Source: an uncultured Atopobium sp. (GTDB taxonomy: Bacteria; Actinomycetota; Coriobacteriia; Coriobacteriales; Atopobiaceae). From it: 64,000 nt of DNA. This document shows positions 1 through 8,138 of the stretch, in pieces. The notes under the pieces were generated by a model. The model worked only from the letters and a program-made list of their open reading frames with translations, was not told the origin of the DNA and ran no database searches. The position numbers were made by a program, and so were the translations under genes. The DNA is taken from assembly GCA_938028565.1 (NCBI GenBank), contig CALIZS010000005.1, positions 116,140 to 180,139 on the forward strand, given 5' to 3'. The stretch's first letter is position 1. The number at the start of each line of letters is the position of its first letter.

Positions 1-708
1 AATGGCAATGGCCCACGCATTCCAGAGAAAAAGGTTGATGAGCTGCTGGAGCGCATGGATGTTGTTGGCGCAGGTGACACCCTGGTTCTTACCGGTTCTA
101 TTCCAAGCTCGCTTCCAGAGGATATCTACACTCGTCTTATGGCTCAGCTTGCTGGTCGCGGTATTCAGTTTGTTGTTGACGCTCCTGGTCAGCTGCTTAT
201 GGAGGCTATTAAGGCTCAACCATTCCTGATCAAGCCTAACAACCACGAGGTCGGCCGTATCTTTGGCGCCAACCCAGAGACTCCAGAAGAGTGCATTCCA
301 TTTGCAAAGAAGCTCCAGGACGGCGGCGCTCGCAACGTTATCGTTTCTTGCGGCGGTGCAGGTTCGCTGCTCCTGGACGAGTACGGTGCTGAGCACATTG
401 TCCCAACTGCAAAGATTCGCCTTGTTAACGCAACTGGCGCTGGTGACTCCATGGTTGCAGGCTTTTTGGCAAAGACTACCGCTGGCTACGATTACGACAC
501 TGCGCTTATCTACGCTTCTGCTTGCGGTACGGCAACTGCAGCAAGCCGAGGAATCGCAAAGCGCGCAACCATCGATCGTGTTGTCACTGCTCTCTACAAG
601 AAGATGGGCCGAGAAATGCCTGCTTCTATCGCAGAAGAGATTCAGCTTGCTCGCAAGAAAGAGGAGAGCCGCGAGGGTAAGTCTTCTTGGCTTGCAGATT
701 CTGAGTAG
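1..708 (+). CDS. fruK: 1-phosphofructokinase, C-terminal part (5' end outside window)
   Basis: This PfkB-family sugar kinase most likely phosphorylates fructose-1-phosphate to fructose-1,6-bisphosphate in the cytoplasm after PTS uptake of fructose. The frame is open from base 1, so the N-terminus lies upstream of the window; 235 residues are visible. Seen in the sequence are the substrate-loop segment FLIKPNNHEVG and the PfkB signature with anion hole and catalytic Asp, NATGAGDSMVAGF. PTS enzyme I follows on the same strand beyond a terminator, which supports a fructose-PTS role. Tagatose-6-phosphate kinase (LacC) is the main alternative because the two share these motifs. The C-terminal tail is charged (KKEESREGK) and probably disordered. 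Confidence 0.85.
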   Translation, partial: NGNGPRIPEKKVDELLERMDVVGAGDTLVLTGSIPSSLPEDIYTRLMAQLAGRGIQFVVDAPGQLLMEAIKAQPFLIKPNNHEVGRIFGANPETPEECIPFAKKLQDGGARNVIVSCGGAGSLLLDEYGAEHIVPTAKIRLVNATGAGDSMVAGFLAKTTAGYDYDTALIYASACGTATAASRGIAKRATIDRVVTALYKKMGREMPASIAEEIQLARKKEESREGKSSWLADSE

Positions 709-809
709 TAATCGCAGCTAGAACACGTAGTTCTTTTGGCGAGAAACCCTCAGATGGTGCACTCTTATCGCGTGAAGTAACCAGAGCGTCTTTACTATCG
801 TGAACGTAT

Positions 810-850
810 AAACACTTGGCAAGAAAGATTTTCTCGCCAAGTGTTTTTAA
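810..850 (+). terminator. Rho-independent terminator after fruK
   Basis: An 11-bp stem (810-820 AAACACTTGGC with 836-846 GCCAAGTGTTT) is followed by a T-rich tail. It separates fruK from ptsI, so ptsI probably has its own promoter. Confidence 0.8.
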
Positions 851-999
851 TTAAAATTTTATTTAAAGATACTCACAACGTAACAGGTCAAAAAAATGTT
901 ACTCTGTACATAGATAAGTTTGTTTCTGCGACTATTGTCCTGTGTGGATAGGCTTGCAGAACGTTATACACTGCTAAACGGACAATGATAGGAGCAAGT

Positions 1000-2703
1000 A
1001 TGTTTGAGGGAGTCAATGCGTCAAACGGAATCGGAATCGGTACTGCTCAGGTTGCCGTAGATCCAGATCTTACTTTTACTCCACACACTGTTGAAGACAC
1101 TGCTGCAGAGAAGGCTCGTTACGCAGAGGCTGTAACTAAGTTCATCGCACAGACAAATGCGCAGATTGAGCGCATGACCAAGACGGTGGGCGAGGAAGCT
1201 GCTGCTATTATGGGTGCTCACATTGAGTTTGCAGAGGATGAGGGCATCAAAGAGGCTGTTAACGGTGCAATTGACGGTGGCACCTGCGTTGAGCAGGCTG
1301 TAAGTGACGCATACGACATGTACTACAACATGTTCCTGGGCATGGAGGATGAGCTCTTCCGTGAGCGCGCTGCAGACGTTGCTGACGTAAAGACCGGTCT
1401 TCTCGCTGACCTTCTTGGTAAAGAGGTTGTTGACCTCTCCACACTTCCAGAGAACTCCGTCATTGTCTGCCATGAGCTGACTCCTTCTATGACCGCAGAC
1501 ATCGATAAGGACCACGTTGCAGGTATTGTTACCGAGACTGGTGGTCGTACTTCTCACTCCGCAATCATTGCTCGTGCTCTTGAGATTCCTGCAGTTCTTT
1601 CTGTTCCTAACATCACTTCTGAGGTTGCAACTGGCAACGCTATTGTTGTCGACGGCGCCAACGGCAAGGTTGTTGTTAATCCTTCTGAGACTGAGCTTGC
1701 TGAGTACAAGGCTCAGGCTGAGGCTTATGCTGCAGAGAAGGCCGCTCTTGAGGCTTATCGTGGCAAGGAGACCGTAACTGCTGACGGCATCAAGGTTCTG
1801 CTTGTTGCTAATATCGGCAACCCAGATGACGCTAACGGCGCAGTTGACGCTGACGCTGAAGGCATTGGTCTGTTCCGCTCCGAGTTCCTGTTTATGGACG
1901 CAAAGGAGCTTCCAAGTGAGGAAGAGCAGTTTGCTGCTTATCAGAAGGTTGCTCTGCGCTTAAAGGATAAGCCTGTTATCATCCGTACCCTTGATGTCGG
2001 CGGTGATAAGGAGATTCCTTACCTCAACATGAAGGCTGAGGAGAACCCATTCATGGGCTTCCGCGCTATCCGTTACTGCCTCAACAATGCTGAGCAGTAC
2101 AAGGTCCAGGTCCGTGCCCTTCTCCGCGCATCTGCATTTGGCGACATCAAGATTATGCTTCCTCTTGTTACCACTGTTGACGAGGTTCGCCAGGCAAAGG
2201 CTCTTGTTGAGGAGTGCAAGCGTGAGCTTGACGCTGAGGGCGTAGCTTACAACAAGGACATTGAGGTCGGCACCATGATTGAGACCCCATCTGCATCTCT
2301 GATTGCAGATAAGCTGGCTCGTGAGTGCGACTTCTTCTCCATTGGTACCAACGACCTCATCGGTTACACCATGTGCGCTGACCGCGGCAATGATCGCGTT
2401 GCCTACCTCTACGAGGTTTACCAGCCATCCGTTCTCCGTTCTCTCAAGTTCCTCATCGGCGAGGGCAACAAGGAGAAGATCATGGTTGGTATGTGCGGCG
2501 AGGCAGCTGCAGATCCACTGCTCATCCCAGTCCTTCTTTCCTTCGGTCTGGACGAGTTCTCCGTCTCTGCACCATCTGTCCTGCGTACCCGCAAGACTAT
2601 TGCTGCTTGGACAAAGGCTGAGGCAGATGAGCTTACTGCTCGCGTTATGGAGCTTGATACCGCAGCTGAGGTTAAGGCTCTGCTTGAGCGTGAAGCTCGC
2701 TAA
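1000..2703 (+). CDS. ptsI: Phosphoenolpyruvate-protein phosphotransferase (PTS enzyme I)
   Basis: Enzyme I takes phosphate from PEP and passes it to HPr, starting all PTS sugar uptake in the cytoplasm. The protein is 567 aa, normal for the family. Seen are the phospho-histidine swivel segment GGRTSHSAIIARALEIP (active His near residue 186), the PEP-binding signature DFFSIGTNDLIGYTMCADR and the C-terminal catalytic Cys in MVGMCGEAA. I chose ATG 1000 over the in-frame ATG at 985 because the Shine-Dalgarno ATAGGAG (988-994) sits 5 nt before it and the family N-terminus begins about here. No ptsH (HPr) gene lies next to it. Upstream, GTAACA...TGTTAC (about 880-902) and ATTGTCC/GGACAAT (934-940/980-986) form inverted repeats that could be regulatory. 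Confidence 0.95.
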   Translation: MFEGVNASNGIGIGTAQVAVDPDLTFTPHTVEDTAAEKARYAEAVTKFIAQTNAQIERMTKTVGEEAAAIMGAHIEFAEDEGIKEAVNGAIDGGTCVEQAVSDAYDMYYNMFLGMEDELFRERAADVADVKTGLLADLLGKEVVDLSTLPENSVIVCHELTPSMTADIDKDHVAGIVTETGGRTSHSAIIARALEIPAVLSVPNITSEVATGNAIVVDGANGKVVVNPSETELAEYKAQAEAYAAEKAALEAYRGKETVTADGIKVLLVANIGNPDDANGAVDADAEGIGLFRSEFLFMDAKELPSEEEQFAAYQKVALRLKDKPVIIRTLDVGGDKEIPYLNMKAEENPFMGFRAIRYCLNNAEQYKVQVRALLRASAFGDIKIMLPLVTTVDEVRQAKALVEECKRELDAEGVAYNKDIEVGTMIETPSASLIADKLARECDFFSIGTNDLIGYTMCADRGNDRVAYLYEVYQPSVLRSLKFLIGEGNKEKIMVGMCGEAAADPLLIPVLLSFGLDEFSVSAPSVLRTRKTIAAWTKAEADELTARVMELDTAAEVKALLEREAR

Positions 2704-2741
2704 GTTCTAGTCGTAAAGTCTTAGCTTACACGATACAAATT

Positions 2742-2778
2742 CAGGGGCATCTGCGCTGGCAGGTGCCCCTGTTTCTTT
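2742..2778 (+). terminator. Rho-independent terminator after ptsI
   Basis: A 13-bp stem (2742-2754 with 2759-2771, one G-T pair) closes on a GCTG loop and is followed by TTTCTTT. Confidence 0.88.
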
Positions 2779-2880
2779 AATGCTAAACCTTTTGGCGAGA
2801 AGACCGATCTTCTCGCAATGCGCAACCAGCAAAGCCCGAGCCTCGAAGCGCGACCTACGGCGCGCGAGTTGCTCCGCACG

Positions 2881-3810
2881 CTAGGGAACAATCACGGAAA
2901 GCGCAGCGGGAATAACCTCAATGACAAACTGTTCTGCAAAGGGGAGCTCCTCGCCATCTACCTGAATTGGGACAGGCTTGTGGAAAGTTACCACTGCTTG
3001 CTTGAGGTGACGCTCCTCAATGATGCGGGAGTTGACGTGTTTACCAGCCCTTGCCAGGCCAAACAGAGCCAGCAGGTGAGGAATGATAGGCACTTTAGTG
3101 TTGTAGCAGACGGTAAGAAGGCCATCGTCAGGCTGCGCATGCGGACAGACCTTAAAGCCGCCGCCATACGTAGGGCCAATCTGGAAGGCCATGATAAGCG
3201 CTTGAAGATCAATGTCCTTCTCGCCATCAAACGAGACGGTGCAAGGGTAACCCTTGCTACCTGCAGCCATAAACTTGAGACCTGAGGTTAAGAAGAGCGC
3301 CTCGCCCTCGGTAGAGGAGTTGTTCGCGCGACGCTTTGTGGTGTCGGCCGCAATAGCTGCATCAAGTCCAAACGACATGGTCTCCATGAAGTAGACGTCG
3401 TTGATGCGACCAATCTCTAGCTGTTTGACTTTTCCGCGGACCAGCTGTGCAAACGCACCTTCGGGGTCGTTAATTTTCATGCCCAGGGTGCGTGCATAGT
3501 CGTTTCCCGAGCCCATAGGGATAATGCCAAGCGCTGGACGCACCTCTGGCGATAAGGTCATGAGGCCGTTGACCACCTCGTGGATGACGCCATCTCCGCC
3601 AAGTGCGACAACCGTGTCAAAGTCCGCAGCTTCTGCGGCCATGACACGCGCGTCTCCCATAGCTGTGGTGAGCTTGAGTTCGTATCCGTCGGTTGCAGCA
3701 GAATAGCTGGTTAAAAAGTGGCGAGCAAACTCTGCGCCAGCGGCTCCTTTACCGCTATGAGCAGCAGGATTAGCTATGATAAGCGTGCGTCCAAGAGGGG
3801 ATTGAGACAT
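2881..3810 (-). CDS. Diacylglycerol/lipid kinase, YegS/BmrU/DagK family
   Basis: This is a cytoplasmic or membrane-peripheral lipid kinase that probably phosphorylates diacylglycerol or a related lipid for phospholipid recycling. The 309-aa length is typical. Seen are IIANPAAHSGKG near the N-terminus, the ATP-binding GGDG motif (residues 71-74), IPMGSGNDYART (about 97-107) and the C-terminal acidic/glycine segment QVDGEELPF. The gene is transcribed toward ptsI, with 110 bp of GC-rich intergenic sequence after its stop. It is divergent from the ABC permease at 3984. A second, diverged paralogue is encoded at 50537. Substrate is not decidable from sequence; sphingosine-kinase-like or polyketide-lipid substrates are possible. 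Confidence 0.88.
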   Translation of the reverse strand: MSQSPLGRTLIIANPAAHSGKGAAGAEFARHFLTSYSAATDGYELKLTTAMGDARVMAAEAADFDTVVALGGDGVIHEVVNGLMTLSPEVRPALGIIPMGSGNDYARTLGMKINDPEGAFAQLVRGKVKQLEIGRINDVYFMETMSFGLDAAIAADTTKRRANNSSTEGEALFLTSGLKFMAAGSKGYPCTVSFDGEKDIDLQALIMAFQIGPTYGGGFKVCPHAQPDDGLLTVCYNTKVPIIPHLLALFGLARAGKHVNSRIIEERHLKQAVVTFHKPVPIQVDGEELPFAEQFVIEVIPAALSVIVP

Positions 3811-3983
3811 TTTGCACCATTTCTACAAGCGCTGCTGTTGAGCGCGCTGTTACTAAATAGTCTTGTCACCACATATCAAAATAAAATAGTGGAGAAAACA
3901 GTTCAACAACGTTTCAAGTTTAAACGGCTTTGTCTGTCTGTGCTAGGATAAACCATACAGAAATCGGTAGAAAAGGATAGCGC

Positions 3984-4868
3984 GTGAGCGAGTCTTCAAC
4001 ACAAACTAATAATGCGCAGGACACAAGCGTAGTTTCTGCAAATACTAATAGTGCAAGTGCAAGTCTTGTTGCTGTTTCTGCTCGAGATGCATGGTATCCA
4101 ACACATCAGCGTGACCAGTTCATTTTGCGTCAGCTGGTCAGTAAGGATTTCAAGCTCAAATATCGCCGTTCCATTTTGGGCGTTGTGTGGTCAGTTTTGA
4201 ACCCGCTTTTAATGATGACCGTTATGGCAGTTGTCTTTTCTACTTTTTTAGGCAACCGCGCCGAGGATGTTGTGAACTATCCTCTGTATCTTATTCTTGG
4301 TAATACAGCTTTTCAGCTGATGAACGATGCAACTACCATGGGAATGCGCTCAATTATTGATGCATCTAGCCTGCTTAAGAAGGTTCGCATCAATCGTGTT
4401 GTTTTCCCTGTTCAGAAGGTGCTTTTTGCGGTTGTAAACTATCTTTTCTCGCTCATTGCTGTTGGCATTGTTATGCTTGTCTTTCGCATTCCGCTGACAA
4501 TTTATTCATTGCTCACACCTGTTGCTTTGCTGCTTCTGGCTTGTTTTTGCATTGGTCTTGCAATGCTTCTCTCGGCCCTTGCAGTCTTCTTTAGAGACGT
4601 TATCCACCTGTGGAGTGTTGTAACCACCGCCTGGATGTATGGTACACCGCTCTTTTACTCCGTTAATATCATGTCGCCTTGGATGCTTCAGATTGAACGC
4701 TTTAATCCAATGTTCCACTTTGTAACATTTATTAGAGACTGCCTTCTTTTCCAGAAGTTTCCTGCAACAAGCACCATTTTAGGCTGTCTTGTTTCTGCAG
4801 TTCTTGCCCTCGTAATTGGCTATATCGTCTTCCACAAACTAGAGAAGAAATTTATTCTGCACATTTAA
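3984..4868 (+). CDS. ABC-2 type permease, polysaccharide/teichoic-acid export (TagG/Wzm-like)
   Basis: This is an integral membrane subunit of an ABC exporter for lipid-linked surface polysaccharide. The 294-aa protein has a Ser/Thr/Asn-rich cytoplasmic N-terminus (about 1-35), then the amphipathic family segment with FILRQLVSKDFKLKYRRS, then about six hydrophobic helices. The sequence LGVVWSVLNPLLMM and the late GTPLFYS motif are typical of TagG/Wzm permeases. The start is GTG 3984 with AAAGGA at 3973-3978. Normally the ATPase partner (TagH/Wzt) is the next gene; here the next gene is a convergent GntR regulator whose stop is 7 bp away, so the permease is an orphan in this window. Confidence 0.9.
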   Translation: MSESSTQTNNAQDTSVVSANTNSASASLVAVSARDAWYPTHQRDQFILRQLVSKDFKLKYRRSILGVVWSVLNPLLMMTVMAVVFSTFLGNRAEDVVNYPLYLILGNTAFQLMNDATTMGMRSIIDASSLLKKVRINRVVFPVQKVLFAVVNYLFSLIAVGIVMLVFRIPLTIYSLLTPVALLLLACFCIGLAMLLSALAVFFRDVIHLWSVVTTAWMYGTPLFYSVNIMSPWMLQIERFNPMFHFVTFIRDCLLFQKFPATSTILGCLVSAVLALVIGYIVFHKLEKKFILHI

Positions 4869-4875
4869 CCGCAGA

Positions 4876-5595
4876 TTATCTTTTTGAAATAACCTTATAG
4901 CAGAACGTTTCTGGATGACTACGAGTTTGTGTGAAGCCAAACATAACGCCTTTTGAGTTGAATGAATGGCTTTCCACCACTGCAACGCAGTTAAAATCTC
5001 CAAGCTCTAAATGTTGCTGGTCTTCTTCAGTTGCCAGCTCAACACTGATTGTTCTTTTGCTCTTTAGAATTTTCATATGAAGCGTGTTTTCTAGATATGC
5101 ATAAATAGACGTTGATGCATCAGCAATGGTTAGATTTCCAACGGCAGATGCTAAAAGGTAGTCGTTATCTATTTGGCGAGAAGATCCGTCGAGTTTACGG
5201 ATTCGAACAATGTGGATAAGTTCTTCTCCTGCTTTAAAACCAGTTTGATGAGAAATACTGTCTGTGCAAGGAACGTGCTCAAAGACAATGACATTTGTTT
5301 CAGGTACAAGATTGTTTCTGTGGGCATATTCTTGAAAGGACTCAAGTCCTTCTAATGAGCCAATAACCTCACTTGGCTTTTTCTGCCAAATAATGCGTAC
5401 GCCTCTACCGTGAATAGGCTGAAGAAAAGCTTCATCGGACAGAAGTGTGAGCGCACGTCGAACGGTGTTTCTGGAGCAGGAATATATCTTAGTAAGCTCC
5501 ATCTCGGTTGGTAAATAGGACTCATACGCATATGTTCCATCTAAAATCTTATTTTTTAAATCATGATAAATCGTATTAAACCGTGCGCTTGGCAT
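4876..5595 (-). CDS. GntR-family (HutC/UTRA) transcriptional regulator of the adjacent alpha-glucan operon
   Basis: A DNA-binding repressor-type regulator of 239 aa. The N-terminal winged helix is clear (YHDLKNKILDGTY, LPTEMELTKIYSCSRNTVRRAL). The C-terminal half fits the UTRA ligand-binding fold (HIVRIRKLDG, then DNDYLL). I chose ATG 5595 because AAGGA lies 5 nt upstream and because the usual family length is about 240 aa; upstream in-frame ATGs (5700, 5721) would add an atypical tail. It is divergent from a sugar ABC importer, so it probably senses a glucan or a phosphosugar and controls that operon. Two palindromes in the intergenic region are candidate operators. It ends 7 bp from the convergent permease gene. 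Confidence 0.88.
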   Translation of the reverse strand: MPSARFNTIYHDLKNKILDGTYAYESYLPTEMELTKIYSCSRNTVRRALTLLSDEAFLQPIHGRGVRIIWQKKPSEVIGSLEGLESFQEYAHRNNLVPETNVIVFEHVPCTDSISHQTGFKAGEELIHIVRIRKLDGSSRQIDNDYLLASAVGNLTIADASTSIYAYLENTLHMKILKSKRTISVELATEEDQQHLELGDFNCVAVVESHSFNSKGVMFGFTQTRSHPETFCYKVISKR

Positions 5596-5735
5596 ATTTT
5601 TCCTTAACGTGCTGTTGAAGGTTGGAGTTGCATGTTCAAGTTGCTCTTGATTAGATAGTAGATTTATAAAATGAAAGTTACATAAAATGATTCCTTTCAT
5701 ACCATTTACCGATAATTTCATACCGCTCAGAAATA

Positions 5736-5770
5736 AGTTGTTTAAACAACTCGCTAGTACTAGTATACTA
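5736..5770 (+). promoter_or_regulatory. Promoter with overlapping palindromic operators for the ABC importer
   Basis: Seen are a perfect 16-bp palindrome AGTTGTTTAAACAACT (5736-5751) followed by CTAGTACTAG (5754-5763) and TAGTATACTA (5761-5770), each self-complementary. A -35-like TTTAAA (5741-5746) and a -10 TATACT (5764-5769) are spaced 17 nt apart and lie inside these palindromes. The arrangement suggests that the divergent GntR protein blocks RNA polymerase here; that link is inference. Confidence 0.6.
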
Positions 5771-5889
5771 TTACTTTGTAGACGTAAGCAAAATTGTTTT
5801 GAACGTGTGTCAAAGCATGGCTTATGAAAATCATGAGAAGAGGCGTCAACCTAGCAAAGAGTTAGGAACGCTCTCTAAGGAGGAGTCTT

Positions 5890-7200
5890 ATGTCCGGTAT
5901 TAATCGTAGGCAGTTTGTCACCTTAAGTGCGTCAGCTCTTTGTTCGCTGGGTCTTGTCGCATGTGGAGGAACTAACGACAAAAAGCAGGGAGGGTCTGAT
6001 TCTGCAAACGGCTCAGTTTACTTTCTAAACTTCAAGCCTGAGTCTGATCAGCAGTGGAAAGATCTTGCAGCTAAGTATACTGAGGAAACAAAGGTTCCTG
6101 TAAAGGTAGTAACCGCTGCTTCTGATACTTATGCACAGACATTCCAGTCTGAGATTAACAAGGACGCTTCTGTAGCTCCAACACTGTTCCAGACAAATGG
6201 TCCTTCCGGTCTTATTGGTGTAAAGGATTACTGCGTTGACCTTAAGGGTGCCAAGATTCTGGATGAGCTCACCAATGACGCTCTTAAGCTTCAGGAGGAT
6301 GGCGTTGTCTATGGTGTTGACTATGTAGAGGAAGACTACGGCATTATCTACAACAAGAAGCTGCTTGAGAAGGCTGGCTATAAGGGTGACGACATCAAGG
6401 ACTTTGCTTCACTGAAGAAGGTCGTTGAGGATATTCAGGCTCGCAAAGCAGAGCTTGGCGTTAAGGGCGCATTCACCAGCGCTGGTCTTGATTCCAGTTC
6501 TGACTGGCGCTTTACTACACACCTTGCAAATCTTCCTCTGTACTATGAGTTCAAGGATACTGGTAAGCCTGAGGCTAAGGAAATTAAGGGAACGTATCTT
6601 CCTAACTACAAGCAGATTTTTGATCTTTATATCAACAATGCTACATGCAGCCCAACAGAGCTTTCTGGCAAGACCGGTGATGATGCTGTTGCAGAGTTTG
6701 TCAATGGCGACGCTGTCTTCTACCAGAACGGTACCTGGGCATACAATGACATCAAGAAGCTTGGCGACGATGCTCTTGGTATGATTCCAATTTATATTGG
6801 CGTAAAGGGTGAAGAGAAGCAGGGTATGTGCTCTGGTGGCGAGAACTATTGGTGCGTAAGCTCCAAGGCAGATGACGCTTCACAGAAGGCAACACTTGAC
6901 TTTATCTATTGGTGCGTAACTTCTGATACTGCTACCACTGCAATTGCTGAGGATATGGGCTTCACCATTCCATTCAAGAATGCAAAGGCAACAAAGAACG
7001 CTCTTGCAAACATTGCAGCTGAGTACGCAAAGAAGGGTAATGAGTCTGTGGCTTGGGACTTCATTTACATTCCTTCTCAGGAGTGGAAGAACAATCTCTC
7101 CAGTGCACTTAAGAGCTATGCAGCAGGAACAGAGGACTGGGATGCTGTTAAGTCTGCATTCGTTGATGGTTGGAAGGCTGAAAAAGAGGCTAACGCATAG
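5890..7200 (+). CDS. Sugar ABC transporter substrate-binding lipoprotein (family 1)
   Basis: This is the extracytoplasmic binding protein for a carbohydrate, probably maltose/maltodextrin. It has 436 aa, a normal length. The N-terminus INRRQFVTL resembles a twin-arginine signal and is followed by a hydrophobic stretch and the lipobox LVAC (residues 22-25), so it should be lipidated on Cys25, possibly after Tat export. Typical family segments follow (DYGIIYNKKLLEKAGY; YQNGTWAYNDIKK). TAAGGAGGAG lies just before ATG 5890. It is the first gene of a five-to-six gene alpha-glucan unit and is followed by a 34-bp perfect palindrome. Substrate is inferred from the malQ and glgP neighbours, not from binding residues. 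Confidence 0.9.
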   Translation: MSGINRRQFVTLSASALCSLGLVACGGTNDKKQGGSDSANGSVYFLNFKPESDQQWKDLAAKYTEETKVPVKVVTAASDTYAQTFQSEINKDASVAPTLFQTNGPSGLIGVKDYCVDLKGAKILDELTNDALKLQEDGVVYGVDYVEEDYGIIYNKKLLEKAGYKGDDIKDFASLKKVVEDIQARKAELGVKGAFTSAGLDSSSDWRFTTHLANLPLYYEFKDTGKPEAKEIKGTYLPNYKQIFDLYINNATCSPTELSGKTGDDAVAEFVNGDAVFYQNGTWAYNDIKKLGDDALGMIPIYIGVKGEEKQGMCSGGENYWCVSSKADDASQKATLDFIYWCVTSDTATTAIAEDMGFTIPFKNAKATKNALANIAAEYAKKGNESVAWDFIYIPSQEWKNNLSSALKSYAAGTEDWDAVKSAFVDGWKAEKEANA

Positions 7201-7229
7201 TAGCCCTTCTAGTAATGTTTTGATTGGTG

Positions 7230-7263
7230 AGAGACGAGAAGAGAGATCTCTCTTCTCGTCTCT
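7230..7263 (+). repeat. 34-bp perfect palindrome between binding-protein and permease genes
   Basis: Two 17-base arms (AGAGACGAGAAGAGAGA and its exact complement) meet with no spacer. There is only a short T-poor tail, so it is not a standard terminator. Its place just 3' of the binding-protein gene is where many ABC operons carry an mRNA-stabilising hairpin that raises binding-protein output relative to permeases. Confidence 0.8.
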
Positions 7264-7283
7264 TGTTATTGGAGGGTATCTCT

Positions 7284-8138
7284 ATGGCTAAGATGTTGAA
7301 GCGGTGGTGGCCATTATTTGTTCTGCCTACTGCGCTATCTTTTTTATTTGGCTTTATGATTCCGTTTGTGCAGGGATTTTATCTTTCGTTTTGTAAATTT
7401 ATTACCATTAGCGATGCTAAACCGGTAGGTCTAGATAACTATGTAGCAGCTTTCTCTGACCCACAGTTTGCTAATGCTTTTTGGTATACCGCATTATTTG
7501 CATTAGTCTCAACAGTTCTTATTAATGTATTAGCGCTTGCAATTGCGCTTGCCTTAACAAGGAAGAATCTTAAGGGTACCAATTCATTTAGAACTGTCTT
7601 TTTTATGCCTAATCTTATTGGCGGCATTGTTCTGGGATACATCTGGAATATTTTAATTAACTGCGCGCTTTCTATTGTGGGCGAGCAGCTTCTTGCGCTT
7701 AATAGCACTGCTGGATTCTGGGGAATGATTCTTCTTACTCTTTGGCAGCAAGTTGGTTACATGATGATCATTTATATTGCTGGCCTGCAGTCTATCCCAA
7801 GTGATTATCTTGAAGCAGCGAGAGTTGATGGAGCAAATGCTTGGCAGACACTTTGGAAGGTAAAAATTCCAAACCTTATGTCTACCATTACTATTTGTCT
7901 TTTCTTGACGGTAACAAATGGCTTTAAATTATTTGATCAGAACCTAGCACTTACTGCAGGTGAGCCTAAGCACGCAACCGAAATGCTTGCTCTTAATATC
8001 TACAATACCTTCTACGCTCGACAGGGAGCAAAGTGGATGGGTATCGGCCAGGCGAAAGCTGTTATTTTCTGCATTCTAGTTATTTGTATTGTCATGATTC
8101 AGCTGAGAGCCACCAGGTCAAGGGAGGTGCAGCAATAA
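7284..8138 (+). CDS. Sugar ABC transporter permease, MalF-like
   Basis: The first of two inner-membrane permease subunits, 284 aa with about six membrane helices. The EAA loop that docks on the ATPase is visible as DYLEAARVDGANAWQTLWKV near the C-terminal third, with KIPNLMSTI after it. ATG 7284 is chosen because GGAGGG (7271-7276) precedes it; a longer frame starting at 7224 would run through the palindrome. The stop overlaps the start of the next permease by one base (TAATG). The pair with 8138 and the ATPase at 9026 makes a complete CUT1-type importer. Confidence 0.92.
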   Translation: MAKMLKRWWPLFVLPTALSFLFGFMIPFVQGFYLSFCKFITISDAKPVGLDNYVAAFSDPQFANAFWYTALFALVSTVLINVLALAIALALTRKNLKGTNSFRTVFFMPNLIGGIVLGYIWNILINCALSIVGEQLLALNSTAGFWGMILLTLWQQVGYMMIIYIAGLQSIPSDYLEAARVDGANAWQTLWKVKIPNLMSTITICLFLTVTNGFKLFDQNLALTAGEPKHATEMLALNIYNTFYARQGAKWMGIGQAKAVIFCILVICIVMIQLRATRSREVQQ

